64,000 nucleotides of DNA from Amoebidium appalachense (lineage: Eukaryota > Ichthyosporea): positions 6,386,001 through 6,450,000 of the forward strand of contig CAVNZM010000014.1 of assembly GCA_963693365.1 (NCBI GenBank), read 5' to 3'. Below the pieces are notes generated by a model that was given only the letters and a program-made list of their open reading frames with translations, was not told the DNA's origin and did not search any database. Below are positions 51,263 through 64,000 of this stretch, in pieces. The position numbers were made by a program, and so were the translations under genes. How positions within the stretch are numbered: position 1 is the first letter of the stretch; each line of letters opens with the position of its first letter.

Positions 51263-52420
51263 CCCACGGTGGCACTGTGTTTTGTCCCCGATAAGTGTCG
51301 GTGCGTGTGTGACTGAGTGTGTATGTGTGTGTGTGCACACGGTGGTGTGTGTGTGTGTGCGTTTGTGTTTGTGTGTGTGCACACGCGCACGCATGTGTGT
51401 ACACATACGCGTGTGTGCGTGTCATTGGGGGTGCACCGTGAAGGAAGAGGCCACCAACCCACACGTCATTAGCTCCCACTTCCCCTTCTTGGCATACTGT
51501 TAGGCACACCGTTCACCATCTATGGTGCTAGTGTCTATCATAATAGTGTGTGTCAAGTCCTTTTGAGCACTGAGCCACTGCATGAGCCGTGAACTAGTGA
51601 GCCATCACGCTTCTGTCAAAATAGCTGACGTAGTTTAGATAACAGCTGATAGCAGTTTGACGTGTTTTTTCACACTTGACAGGTACGTGTCACATGGGCT
51701 GTAAACCAAAGGCAAAAGAGACGGGAAGAGGTGGGGCTACAGTGAAACCTGCGGCTAGCCAGTACCAAAGAGTAGACTCGATCGCGAATGCCATTCACAG
51801 TTTCCTACCCAGCAAAGCGTTTACTAAACTGATCTTCTTTTCTAGTTTCTATAAGTAGCAGTAGTACCAGTACCCCGAATCTTGTTTGCACTTTGAAAAC
51901 AACTATATGTCGAAGCCTTGCTCGACCATTACCGCAACTAACATCCCTCCTGTGCGTCTGTGTGCTCTCAGTTCCGCTATGTGAACCTTAGCTTGTGGCT
52001 TCAAAGTCCATCATACGGTATATAGAGATGTGCACACTGGATGCGTACAGTTATATATATCTAGTCAACTAACACCCCGTAGAGGGACCGAGTACGCACG
52101 AATGAAGGGGATTAAAAAAGCAAGCAGTGTGCGAGCAAATGGGAATGGCAATGGCATAGAGGTCGAGTGAGCGATGGGGGGCTGGGCGTGTTGTGTACAT
52201 CGACACTATCAGCCAGAAACTAAATGAAACAGGAATATGCTTACCTCAGTTTGCTCTCGCTCGTCAGTTCTTTGCGCGCGCACCTCTTCTTTTCCGGTGA
52301 GCCCACATCTCCTGCCCCCGCTGCCCACAAAAGAAGTGACGGTTCACTTGTGGAAAGCCGTAGGACATTTTCTCTGACCACGTGCATAGGCACGTGTTTG
52401 AAAGATATTTGTGTCGCCAT
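48968..52420 (-). CDS. Uncharacterised 544-residue protein, three exons
   Basis: Exon 1 is 52420-52245 (ATG in the context ACCATGG, donor GAG|GTAAGC). Exon 2 is 51051-50551 (acceptor after a CCCTTTCCCCTGCAG tract, donor AAAAG|GTAGGA). Exon 3 is 49925-48968 (TAG stop). Both introns are phase 2 and the joins keep frame (AG+A, AG+G). I recognise no domain, signal peptide or membrane segment. The protein is mostly Ser/Pro/Arg-rich and probably disordered. A short motif recurs: [11 protein letters not shown] near the end of exon 2, then [11 protein letters not shown] and [11 protein letters not shown] early in exon 3. The two exon 3 copies follow acidic residues (SSE, SDE). The C-terminal part ([19 protein letters not shown]) is less biased. 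The repeated amphipathic motif suggests a docking peptide of a scaffold or regulator, which is inference. A TATA box lies upstream. Confidence 0.75.
49926..50550 (-). other. Intron 2 of the 544-residue gene: C-run near donor, G-run near acceptor
   Basis: Read in the sense direction, a C-run begins 8 nt after the donor (plus-strand G at 50508-50542), a short CA array follows (50465-50505), and the last 230 nt hold long G-runs (plus-strand C at 50000-50172). The C and G runs are complementary. Confidence 0.7.
51052..52244 (-). other. Intron 1 of the 544-residue gene
   Basis: Holds a GT array on the plus strand at 51163-51260 (CA in the sense direction), GT-rich degenerate sequence to 51420, and about 800 bp of unique sequence. 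No embedded gene was recognised. Confidence 0.7.
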
Positions 52421-52593
52421 GGTACTGTGTGCATATCCGTGCCCCGTACATGTGTCTCTGAATATGGGGCACTTGCAATGGTACGGGATGGCTGTCGTGA
52501 GGGTATAGAGCATCTCATGGATGTGGTCGTGTGTGATGCATGTGCAATGGCATGTAATCCTAGATTGAATCGTCAAAGAAACGACCGAAAGTT

Positions 52594-52600
52594 CTTTATA
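52594..52600 (-). promoter_or_regulatory. TATA box of the 544-residue gene
   Basis: The minus strand reads TATAAAG about 175 bp upstream of the ATG at 52420, a spacing like that of the other two minus-strand genes. Confidence 0.5.
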
Positions 52601-52639
52601 GGCGTGTGTGCACTATACTACGGGCGTGTTGTTTGAACC

Positions 52640-54330
52640 TTTTTAGCGACCATGGTGTGATGTGCATAGGAAGTTGCAGTGATCCTGAGGTCGATAAGGC
52701 AGTTTCAATGCAAGGACTCAGAGCTAAAACATAACTGCCATAAAAACTGCTGATTAGGAGGCTGTGAGCGGAGAGTTCAAGTAGTTACTTCGTTCAGTTT
52801 CTACGAAGGAAAACTTTGGGATTCATTTCACGGTGCAAAAAACGACCAATAATTAGTGGTTCCTATCCAGACAGCACATGTACACTACAAGTTAGAATCT
52901 GTTAACCAGGAGGCTAATCCTGACCTCTACAATGCTCTAGCGCACGGATTATAAACAATGGTGCAACCTACGTGTTCTTGAACAGAATCATGAAGCGGGT
53001 GTTGATAGCTATTGTACATATGTGCATTACTCGGACTGACAAATGTCACCCAGCCCACACCTTTGCCCACAACGCAAGCCTGCACGTGCATATGTGGAAT
53101 CTGTGGAATCCATTCCAGAGCTGATAAAATCTTATTGCTTAGAGCGGTGGCAAATAATAAAAGTACTCCAGCTATTCAACACAGTGCTACATTCAGTAGA
53201 AAAAGAAATATTGGGACTTTTTTAATCAGAGGCTCTACAAATATGATAATTAATTCACATCAATCAACTTTTTTTCCATTATATTGCTTGGTATTAGTTA
53301 GGCTTTATCTAATAATTACTGAACAGGCTTTTGAAATTCTTTACCGCCTTCTGATTGTAGTTCTATCTAATACATGCAAGAAAGGGAGTCAGTTTGTCTC
53401 AAAGCATAATATGACACTAATGTTGCTCTTTAAGTACACAACTTTTTTTATGTCAGTATTTTTCTTCACAAGGTCTATTAGGACCTAATGTACATATATT
53501 ATCGAATCGATATCACCTCGAGCTCGTTTTAGGTGACATAATTGTTCTGAGAATATCTGAAGTATGTTTACACAAAACAGAGACAAAAAAAAATATACAT
53601 AACCATAATATTGTACTAAATGGCATTACAACTACCACGCACACATCAAAAATGCTGCGAATCGCCAGGCTGATCAAGACAACATCTGATTGGCCAAACG
53701 TATTGCATTGGCATGCAGGCTGATGAAGCACGTACTATCAGTTTCCGCACGTGCCTTTTATACCCGTAGCTATATATAGACGAGCTCTGTATATCGATTC
53801 GATTCGATTGTCTAAGTGTTTTTCTCGTGCATCACAAAGTATTATATACAATATTCACATAGCATATAAGCAATTGTTCGTATTGACGTTTTCTCTCGAC
53901 TTTTTTTGACCTGGAAACACGGGCACCGTCGATATCGCACGTGAATCGTACGGGGCTGCCGCGTGAGCTGGTGCTGCGCGTGCACCGAATGACATCATTG
54001 ACATTTTTTTCATCAAGTTGACATGGCGACGACGATGACAGGATGATGGCCCTGTGTACAGTGGTACTACGCACGTGGGCTGTGTGCGTGACACAGTCCG
54101 TGCACCCGCCGTGCTGGCCGTGCCCCTTCGAAGCTTCATTCACGAGGGCTGTACAAGGCTTGCAAAGTCACGGAAAGTGTAGCCTGTCACCAGAAACTTG
54201 TACAACTTGTACAAAACTTGCATCGCAGGGGTGACCGCCCCGTGGCCACGAATTCGAATCTACACTACCTACTGGCAGCCTTATTCTATTATTAGGTTAG
54301 CTAGTATAACGACTCAGCCTGGGTGACGGC
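52640..54330. other. Unique AT-rich intergenic sequence
   Basis: No recognised gene. Promoter-like motifs cluster at 53740-53781: a minus-strand GGGTATAAAAGG at 53754-53765, an E-box CACGTG next to it, and a plus-strand TATATATAG from 53770. No coding exon could be tied to them. Confidence 0.5.
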
Positions 54331-54409
54331 CCGTCCTCAGTATCACCGTACAAACAGTTGTTGCATTTGCAGCTGCAGCTGCACCGCCGGATTGATGCCA
54401 GTTCCGAAC

Positions 54410-54820
54410 ACACCCACATGTGCACACAAACACACACACACATGTGCACGCACACACACACACCACCACACACATACACAAACGTACACACACACACACA
54501 CACACACATGCACACACACACACGGCACACACACGCACTTGAACAGTTACTACACACACAGTGTCATGTGTACACAAACACAAACACACACACACACACA
54601 CGGACACACTTAGTATTACACAAACGCACGCACACACACACACTGCCAATACAGACACACACACAACACACCCACACACACACACACACGTCACCTGGCA
54701 GACACACGTACCATGTACACACACGCTGCCAATTAATACGGAGTCCGACATAGGCTGAGACACACGTGTATGACATTGACGGTACACGCACACACCGTGT
54801 ACCGTGGACACACACGTGCA

Positions 54821-54896
<76 letters not shown>

Positions 54897-55311
54897 GATA
54901 CACACACACCCGTGCACACACGCACGCACACACACACATACACACACATAATGATACACACACACACAGTGTCACACACACAAGGGATTTTACCGAAAAA
55001 TTTGACCTAAAGTTTTTTAAAAGTTTTTTTTTATATGTTTTTTCGTGATTTGCTTGAGCAGATCAAACTGTTTTGCTGGTATCTCAGTGTACGTGTGCAG
55101 GGGGTATAACAACACACTAACTGTGAAAACTTGGTGTATTTTGGTTGAACGGTTCCCAAGTTATTACATTTTTAATTTTTTGAAACGTGCATAACGTTAT
55201 GCTCAAACCTGCATAACGTTATACAATTTTACTTTAAGTAAATGTAAATTTGCCTCATCAAAAAATTCGTTAAAGTGCCTTACACACGCACACACTGTGT
55301 CACACACCGTA

Positions 55312-55407
<96 letters not shown>

Positions 55408-55435
55408 GTGACACACACACACACACACACAGAGA
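54410..55435. repeat. CA arrays with an AT-rich island
   Basis: Degenerate CA repeats with CACGTGTAC variants at 54410-54960 (pure CA 54826-54890), an AT-rich unique island at 54985-55290, and pure CA at 55314-55406. The island holds two near-copies of the palindrome GCATAACGTTATGC, at 55189-55202 (exact) and 55211-55224 (one mismatch). Confidence 0.85.
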
Positions 55436-55603
55436 TTGATCTATTTCCGATATACGGGTGTCTGCGTGTATACGTGTGTGTAGGTGTTTGTGTGTGTAGG
55501 TGTTTGTGTGTGATGGTGTGTGTATGTTGTATGTGATTGTGGGTGTGTTTGTATACGTGTTTGTGTGTGTATTATACAGATGTGGTCACCCCGGGTTGTT
55601 GGG

Positions 55604-55633
<30 letters not shown>

Positions 55634-55634
<1 letters not shown>

Positions 55635-55840
55635 ATGCGAGTTGGTGCACGATATGTTGGTTTTATTGATTTGAAAACTGCTTACAATTCTGTCTCCCCT
55701 GGTCTCCTATGGGAAAAGCAGGGGACTTATTCAGATCTAGAGGTTGAATGGGGTTTCCTTGGTGAGGATGGTGGTGGTACGGTAGTGGTGGGGATTGAAG
55801 TTGAAGTAGAGAGGGGCAGACTGATTTCGAAAGGTTAATT
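55634..55840 (+). pseudogene. Reverse transcriptase fragment (retrotransposon remnant)
   Basis: A frame after a G-run encodes YVGFIDLKTAYNSVSPGLLW, with the motif at 55662-55694. FIDLKTAYNSV matches motif A of reverse transcriptases (F.DL..A(F/Y)..V), including the catalytic Asp, and GLLWEK continues the usual LLW(E)KL context of non-LTR elements. The frame soon loses similarity and no other reverse transcriptase motif follows, so this is a short remnant. The element family cannot be named. Confidence 0.55.
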
Positions 55841-56108
55841 TTTGAAGGTTTTTTTTCAATCGTTTCAAGTTCCTCACTCTCACTCACTCTCTTTCTCTTT
55901 TTAAGTAGGGGACTTTTCAATCACGGGACTTGAAGGGGGTGAAGGTGCAGAGGGATTAGAATGTGGCGCTGTGTTGCGCTACATCATATCCTGCAACACA
56001 TTCTACTCCCTCCCTTCACCCCCTCCCCTCCCCCCGCCCCCCTCCCCCCCCCCCCCCCCCCCCCCCCCCCGGCCCCCCCAGTTTTGTGTTTTCTTTTCAA
56101 CACAAATG

Positions 56109-56145
56109 TCTTCACCTCCATAGCTCCACCCTCTAATGCATACAT

Positions 56146-56146
<1 letters not shown>
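56109..56146 (+). repeat. Second short dispersed repeat, next to a C-run
   Basis: CACCTCCATAGCTCCACCCT then CTAATGCATACATTG, followed by a C-run. RIOK1 intron 12 has CTCCTCCATATCTCCAACCC then TCTAACGCATACAG followed by a C-run (30600-30636). Same orientation in both. Confidence 0.6.
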
Positions 56147-56180
<34 letters not shown>

Positions 56181-56195
56181 TTTCTCTACGCACAG

Positions 56196-57977
56196 CCTGC
56201 ATGTTGAAGCATCTGCCCCTGAACTGCTCGCGGGCATTCTCAGCCGCCTCCCCCTCGAGCTCACCGACCGATGCTCAGTTTCGGCAACATGCCACGCCCT
56301 TCGCACTGTTACGCGGAGTATCCACGCAAGTGCAGTCATATGCATGGTTGATAATATGGTTGATCTTCGATTCCAGGAACGCGCAAGTGAGTTCACCATG
56401 TTTGTTGATGCGTGGAAAACGGCAATCAAGAGCGCGTGGTTGTGCCTGCATGAGCATATGCACCCAGATTCTGCACATGCCAGATTTTGTGCCGAAGTGC
56501 TCCCGTCCCTTCCACACCTCACTGCACTCACCGTGTTTGTCCAAGTTGGCGGCACGTTCACTGCGGATGATATTCGCAACACGCTGCGCGCGCGGCCGAT
56601 TATCGCCGGTAGGGGGCCATTGCAGTTGGAGGAACTGCGTGTGCATGTGCGGCAAAAACCAACGGCGCAACGAGATGTGGCCCAAGAGGCGGCTTTGGTT
56701 TCATTTTTCTGGGATGGGTGTCCCGAGCTGAAAACGTTGGCTGTCGAGGGTCTAGCCTGGCCCCAAACGGTATCAACACACAATGAAAAACTACGCGTCG
56801 TCACACTCGAGACAGGCTGGCAGGACAAGACGGCGGCATCATTGATTTTGCGATCCGCACGGGCATCATGAGTCGGTTGTGTTTGCTTGACCACGGCATT
56901 TACGGCGAGGGCCTGTGGTTTATTGGCACGTGGGGGAGCCTCGCGCGAGTTGGTGCTTGGACGTGTCGATGTGGCGCGGATTTGGACGTGTCAGGACTTG
57001 CAGCATGCCCCCACCTGCGCAAGTTGTGTGTCAAGGGGATCCGCCCTGTCCATATCCGCGGTTTACCGGCGCTACCGGCGCTACATGTCCTCGGCATGGA
57101 CAGAATTCGCCAGGTGACGGGGCAATGTTCTCGTCTCACTGAGGTTCAGGTATCTCTAATGGGCAACGAATACCAAACAGACATCGGGTTTTTGGGCCCA
57201 TCGGCAGACACACTCCGCAGGTTGACTCTTACGGGCGCATGGTCCAGGAAGATACATACCCCAAGTCGTATCGCTGGGCATTACAAGACTAACCGCCCTG
57301 ACCGTGAATGCTACTGTGAATCCCAACGAAACACCTTTGCTGATGTCAAAGTTGGCACTTGTTGTTTTTCCACACCTGCAGGAGTTCAGCGGTAAGGGTC
57401 CAGGAATACACGTTCTCAAATCACTTCACCCAAACAGCCGCCTGCGTAAGTTACACTTGACGCATGTACCCAGTCTCTTCGACATAGTGTTATTGCCGGA
57501 AGTCCGATTGAACATTTGGTGCTGGAGGGTGCAAAAAATCTTGCTTCGACCCACTGGCGACATGCACACGACTGCGGAAAATCACGCTGCTCGGGTGCAA
57601 TTCAATCACCAGTCTTGACCCCCTGGCGGGTCTCCCCATTGAGAACATCAACATACGCGGGGGGAAGATGACTACGCTCGAGCCACTCTCCACGTGCCCA
57701 CGCCTACGCCGTATTGTCGTGGACTCCCTTTCGAACGTCACCACCCTAAGGCCCTTGGCCGGTCTACCGCTCGAGTTCCTGAGAGCCGGCAATCTCGAAA
57801 ACCTCACCGACATCGACGCACTGTCGCGGTGCACGGTCCCTTACCAGTCTAGCGGTCAAGGATCTGCCGGGTGAGAGCAATGTGCTGTGTCTGGGGGGTC
57901 ACCCATCTCTGTGTCGGCTGGAGATGACAAAGCAGTGCCCATGGGACCTCACAGACCTGCAGCCTACTGTGAAAGTG
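56196..57977 (+). pseudogene. F-box and leucine-rich-repeat gene, broken by frameshifts
   Basis: An F-box begins the exon (PELLAGILSRLPLELTDRCS, then SATCHALRTV), followed by leucine-rich repeats such as FDPLATCTRLRKITLLGC, LDPLAGLP, LEPLSTCPRLRRIVV and LRPLAGLPLEFL. F-box/LRR proteins choose substrates for SCF ubiquitin ligases. The homology passes through frames with changes near 56865, 57265, 57505 and 57840, and perhaps a compensating pair at about 56945-56995. A stop lies at 56869-56871. The gaps are too short for introns. The ends look spliced (CGCACAG at 56195, GTG|GTGAGT at 57977), so it is not a processed copy. RIOK1 and NOC2 show no such breaks in over 3.6 kb of coding sequence, which favours a recently decayed gene over poor sequence. 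The start exon was not found. Confidence 0.68.
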
Positions 57978-58520
57978 GTGAGTCGTCCCCCCCCCCCCCC
58001 CCCCCCCCCCCCCACCACCACCCCCCCCCCCCCCCCCCCCCCCCCCTCACCCACACACCCACACACCCACACACGTGCACTCACACGCTGTGACATTCAA
58101 ATTTGAATACATAATATATGATGCATGAAAGGAATGTGTGTCACAAGATGAGCATGAGCTGTGTGCACACTGTGGTACCTTATATTCAGTGTTCATGTTA
58201 GTATGCTGTATAATGCAATTGTTTGCTTCAGTCACGTGTTTGATAACTGAATGTATGATCCTCCAGCCCCCCTCCCCCCCCCCCCCTCCCCTACCCACCC
58301 CCCCCCCCCTCCCCCCCCCCCCCCCCCCCCTCCTCCCCCAAAAGAAAGAAACAAAAAGAATAGACAGAGAGGGGACACTGTAAAGGAGTAGGAGCTGTTT
58401 GTTAATGGGCGGGTGGGCGGTGGTGGTTGCCATGTTTTTTTTTTTTTTTTTTTTTTTTTTTGGTGTGTGTGTGGGGGGGGGGGGAGGGGGGAGGGGGGGG
58501 GGGGGGGGGGGGGGGGCATG
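57978..58520 (+). repeat. C-rich and T/G homopolymer tracts
   Basis: C-rich at 57987-58046 (starting 10 nt after the donor GTGAGT), C-rich at 58266-58339, T-run at 58435-58461 and G-run at 58495-58516. Unique sequence at 58085-58260 lies between. Confidence 0.85.
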
Positions 58521-59360
58521 CATAGTACTGATTCATAACTGAGCAGGTTCGGAAGGGGTGATGGCCCTTCAAGTGTGCCCGTAGACTGCCGACATGCACC
58601 ACAACGTGTTGAGGAGAACAGAAGGCCGTCTTGAAATTTGCCTTTGTGGGTTTCCATTTTTTTTCTTCCCTTTTTTTTAGCTTTGAAGGCTTTGATTCCC
58701 AGGTTAACTATTCTATTTCTTTGTTGTAATACCTTCGGGATGTGGTCCGTCCGAGACTTGTGAGGCTTTAGATCTCACTGTATGATTATGTAAGGGGTTC
58801 AGTTCTTATTGGTTTTGGTACAGTACCCCTCACGCACTTATTGGTACACCTTCCGTATTGATACATTCGCTTATTGAGCCACGATGGTTGTAGGAGAACT
58901 GCTAGATTTCCCCCTGTGTGCACATCATGATATTACACATACATATAGACGCAACACTGATTTACAAATGAAATTCACCGCCATTCAATGGCATGCATAT
59001 TCATACACCTTGCGTATTTAAACAGTTTGGGACATGATACGAGGCGTATTAGTAAGCGAGAGGCTATTCTAACTTTATTTTGCCTGGCACATACATACAC
59101 GCACCGAGTTATCTCAGACTTGCTCGTGTCAAGCACTGTGTGACTGTATGTTTGGATGGAAATAGGCAACAACTGTGGACGGGTGGATTGTGTTTTCTGC
59201 AGGTATAGACTTTCAATATTCTTGAAAAAAAATCCAGGACGTGCGCTATGCAAGAGCAGTGCTCTGTTTCCTGTTTGAACTTCTGCTTGATGTTTGCGTA
59301 GAACAGTCAGTTAAATAAATGCATGACATTTTTCAAAGACATTAGCCAGTGAGTGCATCG
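58521..59360. other. Unique intergenic sequence
   Basis: No gene recognised. An acceptor-like CTTTTTTTTAG at about 58671-58680 precedes a short open stretch, and AATAAA occurs at about 59314; these could belong to the broken F-box gene but cannot be joined to it. Confidence 0.4.
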
Positions 59361-59379
59361 TATTTCAGATGGGTGTGCA

Positions 59380-60700
<1,321 letters not shown>

Positions 60701-61252
60701 CCAATAACCCCATAGAGATGAAGACTCAAGAGGTCATCAGCACCAACCAAAGGTTGTATGCAACAGTTTTTATTTCATTCTAAAATTGGAGATACACTGA
60801 GATGTTCAATCAAATTCTACATCTGAGCCACGACATTACTTACAAGATAATCAGTGTGTAAGTAGGTCAGTAATCTGGCTCGAGCCATCAGAATTCACCT
60901 TATTATATAAGGGAAAAATGAGGAGACCCAGAAGACAGAAAAACAGACTGCAGCGAAGCAACACATGTAATAACCGACCGGTAAACGGGAATTACAAATA
61001 CGTTAATATAAAGCCCTATGCACACTTGTACCTGGTTGATTGGGTACCGGGGTGGAAAGCAATATATGTATGATTGTGTGTAAGAATGATGCACTGGGAA
61101 CCTGCACGATTTGTGTCCGAAGCTTGAGTGTGAGTGGGTGGGTGAGTGGGTGGGTGAATGAGGGCGAGAGTGAGTGAGTGGGTAAGTGAAGTGAGTGAGT
61201 GAGCAATCGAGTGAGTGAGTGAGTTGAGTGCGCATGCGTGCGCGCTGTGTGT

Positions 61253-61351
<99 letters not shown>

Positions 61352-61500
61352 CATATGCGTCTTAGTGTGTGTAAGTGCGTGCGTGCACAAATGCACGGGG
61401 GAGGGTGGGGGGGGGCAGAGAGAGGAGGGGAGGGAGGGGGAGACAGAGAGAGAGGGGGGGAAGAGTAGAGAAAACGTGTTTGTGTGTGTGTGTATGCGTG

Positions 61501-61583
<83 letters not shown>

Positions 61584-61970
61584 TGTGTGGAGTGTGCATG
61601 TCTGTGTGTGTATTTGTGTGGGCGTATGTGTGTGCATACATAAACGCCAAAGGAGAGAGAGAGCGTGTGCATGCCAGTACCGTAACATGTGCTTGGGTAG
61701 TGAGCTCTCCCTCCAATATCTTCACCCCCCTCAACCTTCCTGCCAGCGCTCCTTCCCTCCCTCTTCTTACCACTCCCCCCCCCCCCACCCCCCCCCCCTC
61801 TCCCCCCCTTCTCCCCTCTCCCCCACCCCCACCCACTCACCAACCCTCCCCCCACCCAACCCGGTGGCGAAAGCCGTTCCCACCTCTGAAATTTTCCTTC
61901 CCATTAAACTTCATCGGCAGAGGCCGAATTTATTTCGATATCCAAAGGGCCGTAAGATTGGGTGCCGAAG

Positions 61971-62024
<54 letters not shown>

Positions 62025-62129
62025 CACACACACACACACACACACCAAACAACCACTAACATCAACACCCCCTCCCCACCTTGTCCATTTATTCAATTTT
62101 TTCTAAGTAACTAATCAATCACCTTGCAG
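60701..62129. repeat. Unique island, GT arrays and C-rich block
   Basis: Unique at 60701-61115, with a minus-strand AATAAA at about 60769-60774. GAGT/GGGT-type repeats run 61125-61225, GT arrays 61256-61350 and 61505-61575, purine 61400-61470, and a C-rich block 61720-61860. A short island at 61860-61970 that could be coding is followed by a C-run at 61974-62022. No firm gene. Confidence 0.7.
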
Positions 62130-62198
62130 GCGAGAATCATTGGGTGGTCGAAGCCCCAATCAGACGACAGCAACAAAGCCGGTAGCAAGTCGGAATAA
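62130..62198 (+). CDS. Possible terminal exon of an unknown gene
   Basis: The acceptor TCACCTTGCAG, with a CTAAT branch-like motif 20 nt upstream, opens a frame reading ARIIGWSKPQSDDSNKAGS and ending in TAA at 62196-62198. AATAAA follows near 62834. There is no homology I recognise and no confirmed preceding exon, so this is weak. Confidence 0.22.
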   Translation, partial: ARIIGWSKPQSDDSNKAGSKSE

Positions 62199-62896
62199 GG
62201 TTTTGGTTTAAAAAATGTTTCTTTAATAACAGTATCTGATTGGTTGTCAAGCCTTTAAAGAGATTCCTCTTGCATGAATGGTTGAGCAAAGGTGTAAGTT
62301 AAAGCGATTCATGAATAGCATGTTTATATGCCACGGTGTGTTTGTTGGGGTATGCCTGAGTACGAGTTAGAAGTTAGAGGGGTCCTCAGTTGAAAAATAT
62401 CACGGGCGCATACAAACATTTCCCTCTCCCTCTTGCGTAATAATCTATTGCTTTTCCTCACTCGATCCCTCCCACCTACCCTCCCTCCCTCCTACCTTCC
62501 CCCCCTCTCCCCGCCCTCCCCCCCCCCCCCCCCCCCCCCTCCCCCCTCCCTCCCTCCCTCCCTGCCCTCCTATCTTTCCCACACAGAACGGCCACATACA
62601 TTAGGCACATACAACCCTCGCACACACACATGCCCACAAAACACACTAAAACACAATCGCAAACAGGCCCGCGCGCACACACGTGCCTCTGTGTTTCGTC
62701 CCGTTGACCATTGTACAACTCCTTGTAACTGTCTTCACGTTGGGTTGTAATTGCTGAAATTTCCCTTACATTTGCAGAAACCGAGGTGCTGAATGGAAGG
62801 GATTAGGCAGTTTGACACTGAGAGATGAACTGAATAAATCGGCATTCGAGTGTTCTCTGCTTAAATAACCCCGGGGCCTTTACAAACACACAAAAT

Positions 62897-62973
<77 letters not shown>

Positions 62974-63922
62974 TTTGACCATCGAAACCTCACTTCACCG
63001 ATTACCGTGTACCATTGATTACAGTGTCCACTATAACACATAGCCATACACCGGCTCGAACCAGTTCGCATATAGCTACTTGGGACGCCTAAGGCAGGGA
63101 CTAAGTCCGCTAGTGTGTATTTTTACATTCTAGACCAACGCTTAGCAAATGAACGTGTGGTGATGCACTCCTTAGGTCACCGTTCATTTTGGTGTAACTA
63201 ACGTTGGCAGAGCACCCTTGTAAGCTCACTGGTTCTATTCACACTGCCTGTACACGGTTTTATACATTTACCTAGCTATAAATACATGGTATACAAGCCC
63301 GAGTATTATTAAATTATCACTCCGTGTCATCTACTTCCCCATCTACGACATACACACACACATACACCAACACACACACATGCACGGACCCACTGCGCGT
63401 ACATGCACGCGCACCTACACACACACATATACACACACGCATGCACGCAGCGCAGACACACCCACATGCTTGCCCACACGCACGCACACACACACACATA
63501 CACCATACACATACACATACATGTGCAAGAAACCACGCACACGCGTGTGTGTGCGCGCACACACACAAACACCACACACACATGTGCATGGACCCCACTG
63601 CACGTAAATGCACCCGCACCTGCACACGCACGCGGGCGCACACATACACATGCTCGGCCAGGCGTGCACACACACAACACACACACATGTGTACGGACGG
63701 ACGCGCATGCGCGTGCGCAAAAACACACACACACGAAAAAAGAAAGAAAGAAAGAAAGAAAGAAAGAAGAAAAGAAAGCTTACAAGCAAACTCACTCACA
63801 CATGCACATTGCACAGGCACACAAATTGTGTCTAAGCGTTTTTTTTTTTTTTTTTTTTTTTTTTGGGGGGGGGGGGGGGGGGGTTGGGTGGGATATATGC
63901 GCGCGCCCACAGCCCACACACT

Positions 63923-63996
<74 letters not shown>

Positions 63997-64000
63997 CCTA
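62199..64000. repeat. Intergenic end of window
   Basis: Unique at 62199-62460, 62700-62890 and 62975-63340. C-rich at 62460-62570. Pure CA at 62909-62970. Degenerate CA with TG/CG variants at 63345-63735, AAAG repeats at 63740-63775, T-run plus G-run at 63840-63884, and pure CA at 63931-63993. No gene recognised. Confidence 0.75.

Noticed and set aside
51676-51858. Short plus-strand frame containing [14 protein letters not shown]
   Set aside because: Only 60 residues, no homology recognised, no splice or promoter support, and it lies inside an intron of the minus-strand gene.
53513-53731. Minus-strand 72-residue frame near a TATA box
   Set aside because: Its first ATG lies only about 25 bp downstream of the TATA box, which leaves no room for a normal transcript start, and the sequence has no recognisable similarity.

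Overview
This is eukaryotic nuclear DNA. Genes are split by many GT-AG introns, TATA and CCAAT promoters are visible, and one tRNA gene has internal A and B boxes with a T-run terminator. Most of the window is simple sequence: long C/G runs, CA/GT and GA arrays. The lineage cannot be fixed from this window; the kinase encoded here is close to both the animal and plant forms. Reading through the simple repeats produces poly-Pro, poly-Gly, His-Thr and Cys-Val strings that are not proteins.

Layout. 1-362: last exon of an unrecognised minus-strand gene. 2458-16806: a 15-exon plus-strand gene for NOC2, the ribosome-biogenesis factor, with a tRNA-Val(AAC) gene inside intron 13. 20322-21372 (minus): a MacroD-type macro domain protein with a mitochondrial-type leader, interrupted by one extra G in a G-run. 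It is divergent from RIOK1 (22143-34949, plus, 17 exons), an atypical kinase of 40S ribosome maturation. 36842-37639 (minus): a single-exon GATA-type zinc-finger protein with unusual finger spacing. 37.8-48.9 kb: no convincing gene. 48968-52420 (minus): a three-exon gene for a 544-residue protein of unknown function. 55.6-58.0 kb (plus): a reverse transcriptase remnant and then a frame-broken F-box/leucine-rich-repeat gene. 58.0-64.0 kb: mainly repeats, with one weak terminal-exon candidate.

NOC2 and RIOK1 both act in making ribosomes, on the 60S and 40S side respectively. The macro domain gene and RIOK1 share an upstream region of about 770 bp.

The most unusual signal is intron architecture. 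By my count, in 17 of 32 resolved introns a C-run begins within about 20 nt of the 5' splice site, and in 10 of 32 the 3' splice site is the end of a CA microsatellite. A dispersed repeat of about 90-130 bp occurs in at least seven of these introns, always in the sense direction and next to C-runs. A 582-bp inverted-repeat transposon sits in RIOK1 intron 8, where neighbouring tandem repeats preserve its empty target site.
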